A stretch of DNA of 6,040 bases from Robiginitomaculum sp. GTDB taxonomy: Bacteria > Pseudomonadota > Alphaproteobacteria > Caulobacterales > Maricaulaceae. A program made the position numbers and the translations under genes. Where the stretch lies: NCBI GenBank assembly GCA_026993275.1, contig JALWUB010000243.1, positions 1-6,040 of the forward strand, given 5' to 3'. Positions 5,618 through 6,040 of the stretch are shown here, piece by piece. Under the pieces are notes generated by a model. The model worked only from the letters and a program-made list of their open reading frames with translations. It did not search any database and had not been told where the DNA came from. The number at the start of each line of letters is the position of its first letter. Within the stretch, counting starts at the first letter, position 1.

Positions 5618-6040
5618 GCCGCGCCCTTGCCCGGATAGACCAGCCCGGCCGAGAGAATGAGCTTGGCGCCAGCCTCGACGCTCATGTCGAGATAGATCAG
5701 GTTTTCGTGCTTTTCATAGATCAGAAAGCCCGAGGTCGGGTTTGGCGCCGTGGGCACGAACACGCCAATGACGTTTTCACCCAGCCTGGCGGCAATCTCG
5801 CCCTGGGCCGGGGTCGAGACAAAGCCCACGGCGTAAAGGCCGGGGCGCGGATATTCGACCAGCACGACCTTGTCGAACGAGCGCTCCTGTTGCGACAGGA
5901 TGGTCTGCACGATTTGCTTGACGGTGCCGTAAATGGTGTTGACGAACGGCACCCGCTCGACCAGCCGCTCGGCAGCGCCAATGAGGGAGCGGCCGAAAAT
6001 GTTGGCGGTCAGCGCCCCCAGCAGCGTCAGCGCCGCCACG
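5587..6040 (-). CDS. DUF502 family membrane protein, C-terminal part
   Basis: This is the C-terminal 150 or so residues of a DUF502 protein; the 5' end is beyond the right edge. The GTG codon at 6037-6039 is not a credible start, because the family carries further N-terminal transmembrane sequence, so roughly the first 60-70 residues are missing. Numbering from that GTG, 1-12 is the end of a membrane segment, followed by the family stretch FGRSLIGAAERLVERVPFVN (15-34), IYGTVKQIVQTIL (36-48), KVVLVEYPRPGLYAVGFV (57-74) and the hallmark VFVPTAPNPTSGFL (93-106). The soluble domain follows the membrane region. Plant COV1/LCV proteins belong to the same family; the bacterial function is not established. 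It is convergent with recG, and its last nine codons plus stop lie within recG. The very C-terminal tail (PDDSKRIA) is therefore a product of the overlap and is probably not conserved. Confidence 0.9.
   Translation of the reverse strand, partial: VAALTLLGALTANIFGRSLIGAAERLVERVPFVNTIYGTVKQIVQTILSQQERSFDKVVLVEYPRPGLYAVGFVSTPAQGEIAARLGENVIGVFVPTAPNPTSGFLIYEKHENLIYLDMSVEAGAKLILSAGLVYPGKGAAQPDDSKRIA

Noticed and set aside
5610..5633. CGGGC...GCCCG inverted repeat at the end of recG as a terminator
   Set aside because: The arms are short, there is no T-tract, and the sequence is coding for the opposing DUF502 gene.
1..6040. Mobile element, defence island, CRISPR array or structured RNA
   Set aside because: No transposase, integrase, direct-repeat array, tRNA or rRNA was seen. 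Nearly all bases are coding, and the longest gene-free stretch is 115 bp.

Overview
The window is gene-dense, GC-rich bacterial chromosome with no sign of mobile DNA. It carries seven protein-coding genes, five complete and two cut by the window edges. The strongly GC-biased third codon positions, the gene families and the RecG/DUF502 pairing suggest an alphaproteobacterium. That placement is an inference from gene content, since no marker gene for taxonomy is present.

Layout from left to right: the 3' end of a D-2-hydroxyacid (glyoxylate/hydroxypyruvate-type) dehydrogenase (+); a secreted or periplasmic MBL-fold metallohydrolase with a complete two-metal site (+); a MoeB/ThiF/HesA-type adenylyltransferase (-); a small DUF3052 protein (+); an exported TPR-type protein (-); the branch-migration helicase RecG (+); and the C-terminal part of a DUF502 membrane protein (-).

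The genes are mostly unrelated housekeeping functions: oxidoreduction, sulfur-carrier activation for cofactor synthesis, fork repair and envelope. They do not form one pathway. Apart from the first two genes, the strand flips at every gene, so each of the last five genes is probably its own transcription unit. Three tail-to-tail junctions are very tight: a 34-bp overlap, a 1-bp gap and a 31-bp overlap. One head-to-head junction has only 21 bp between start codons.

Only the metallohydrolase has a clear Shine-Dalgarno sequence. recG has a TATACT box placed so that transcription would start on the A of its ATG, which suggests a leaderless mRNA; its divergent TPR neighbour has a weaker version of the same layout. 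I see no convincing undescribed system here. The points worth following up are the 3'-overlap architecture, the leaderless promoters and the uncharacterised DUF3052 and TPR genes. No rRNA, tRNA, CRISPR array, insertion sequence or riboswitch was recognised.
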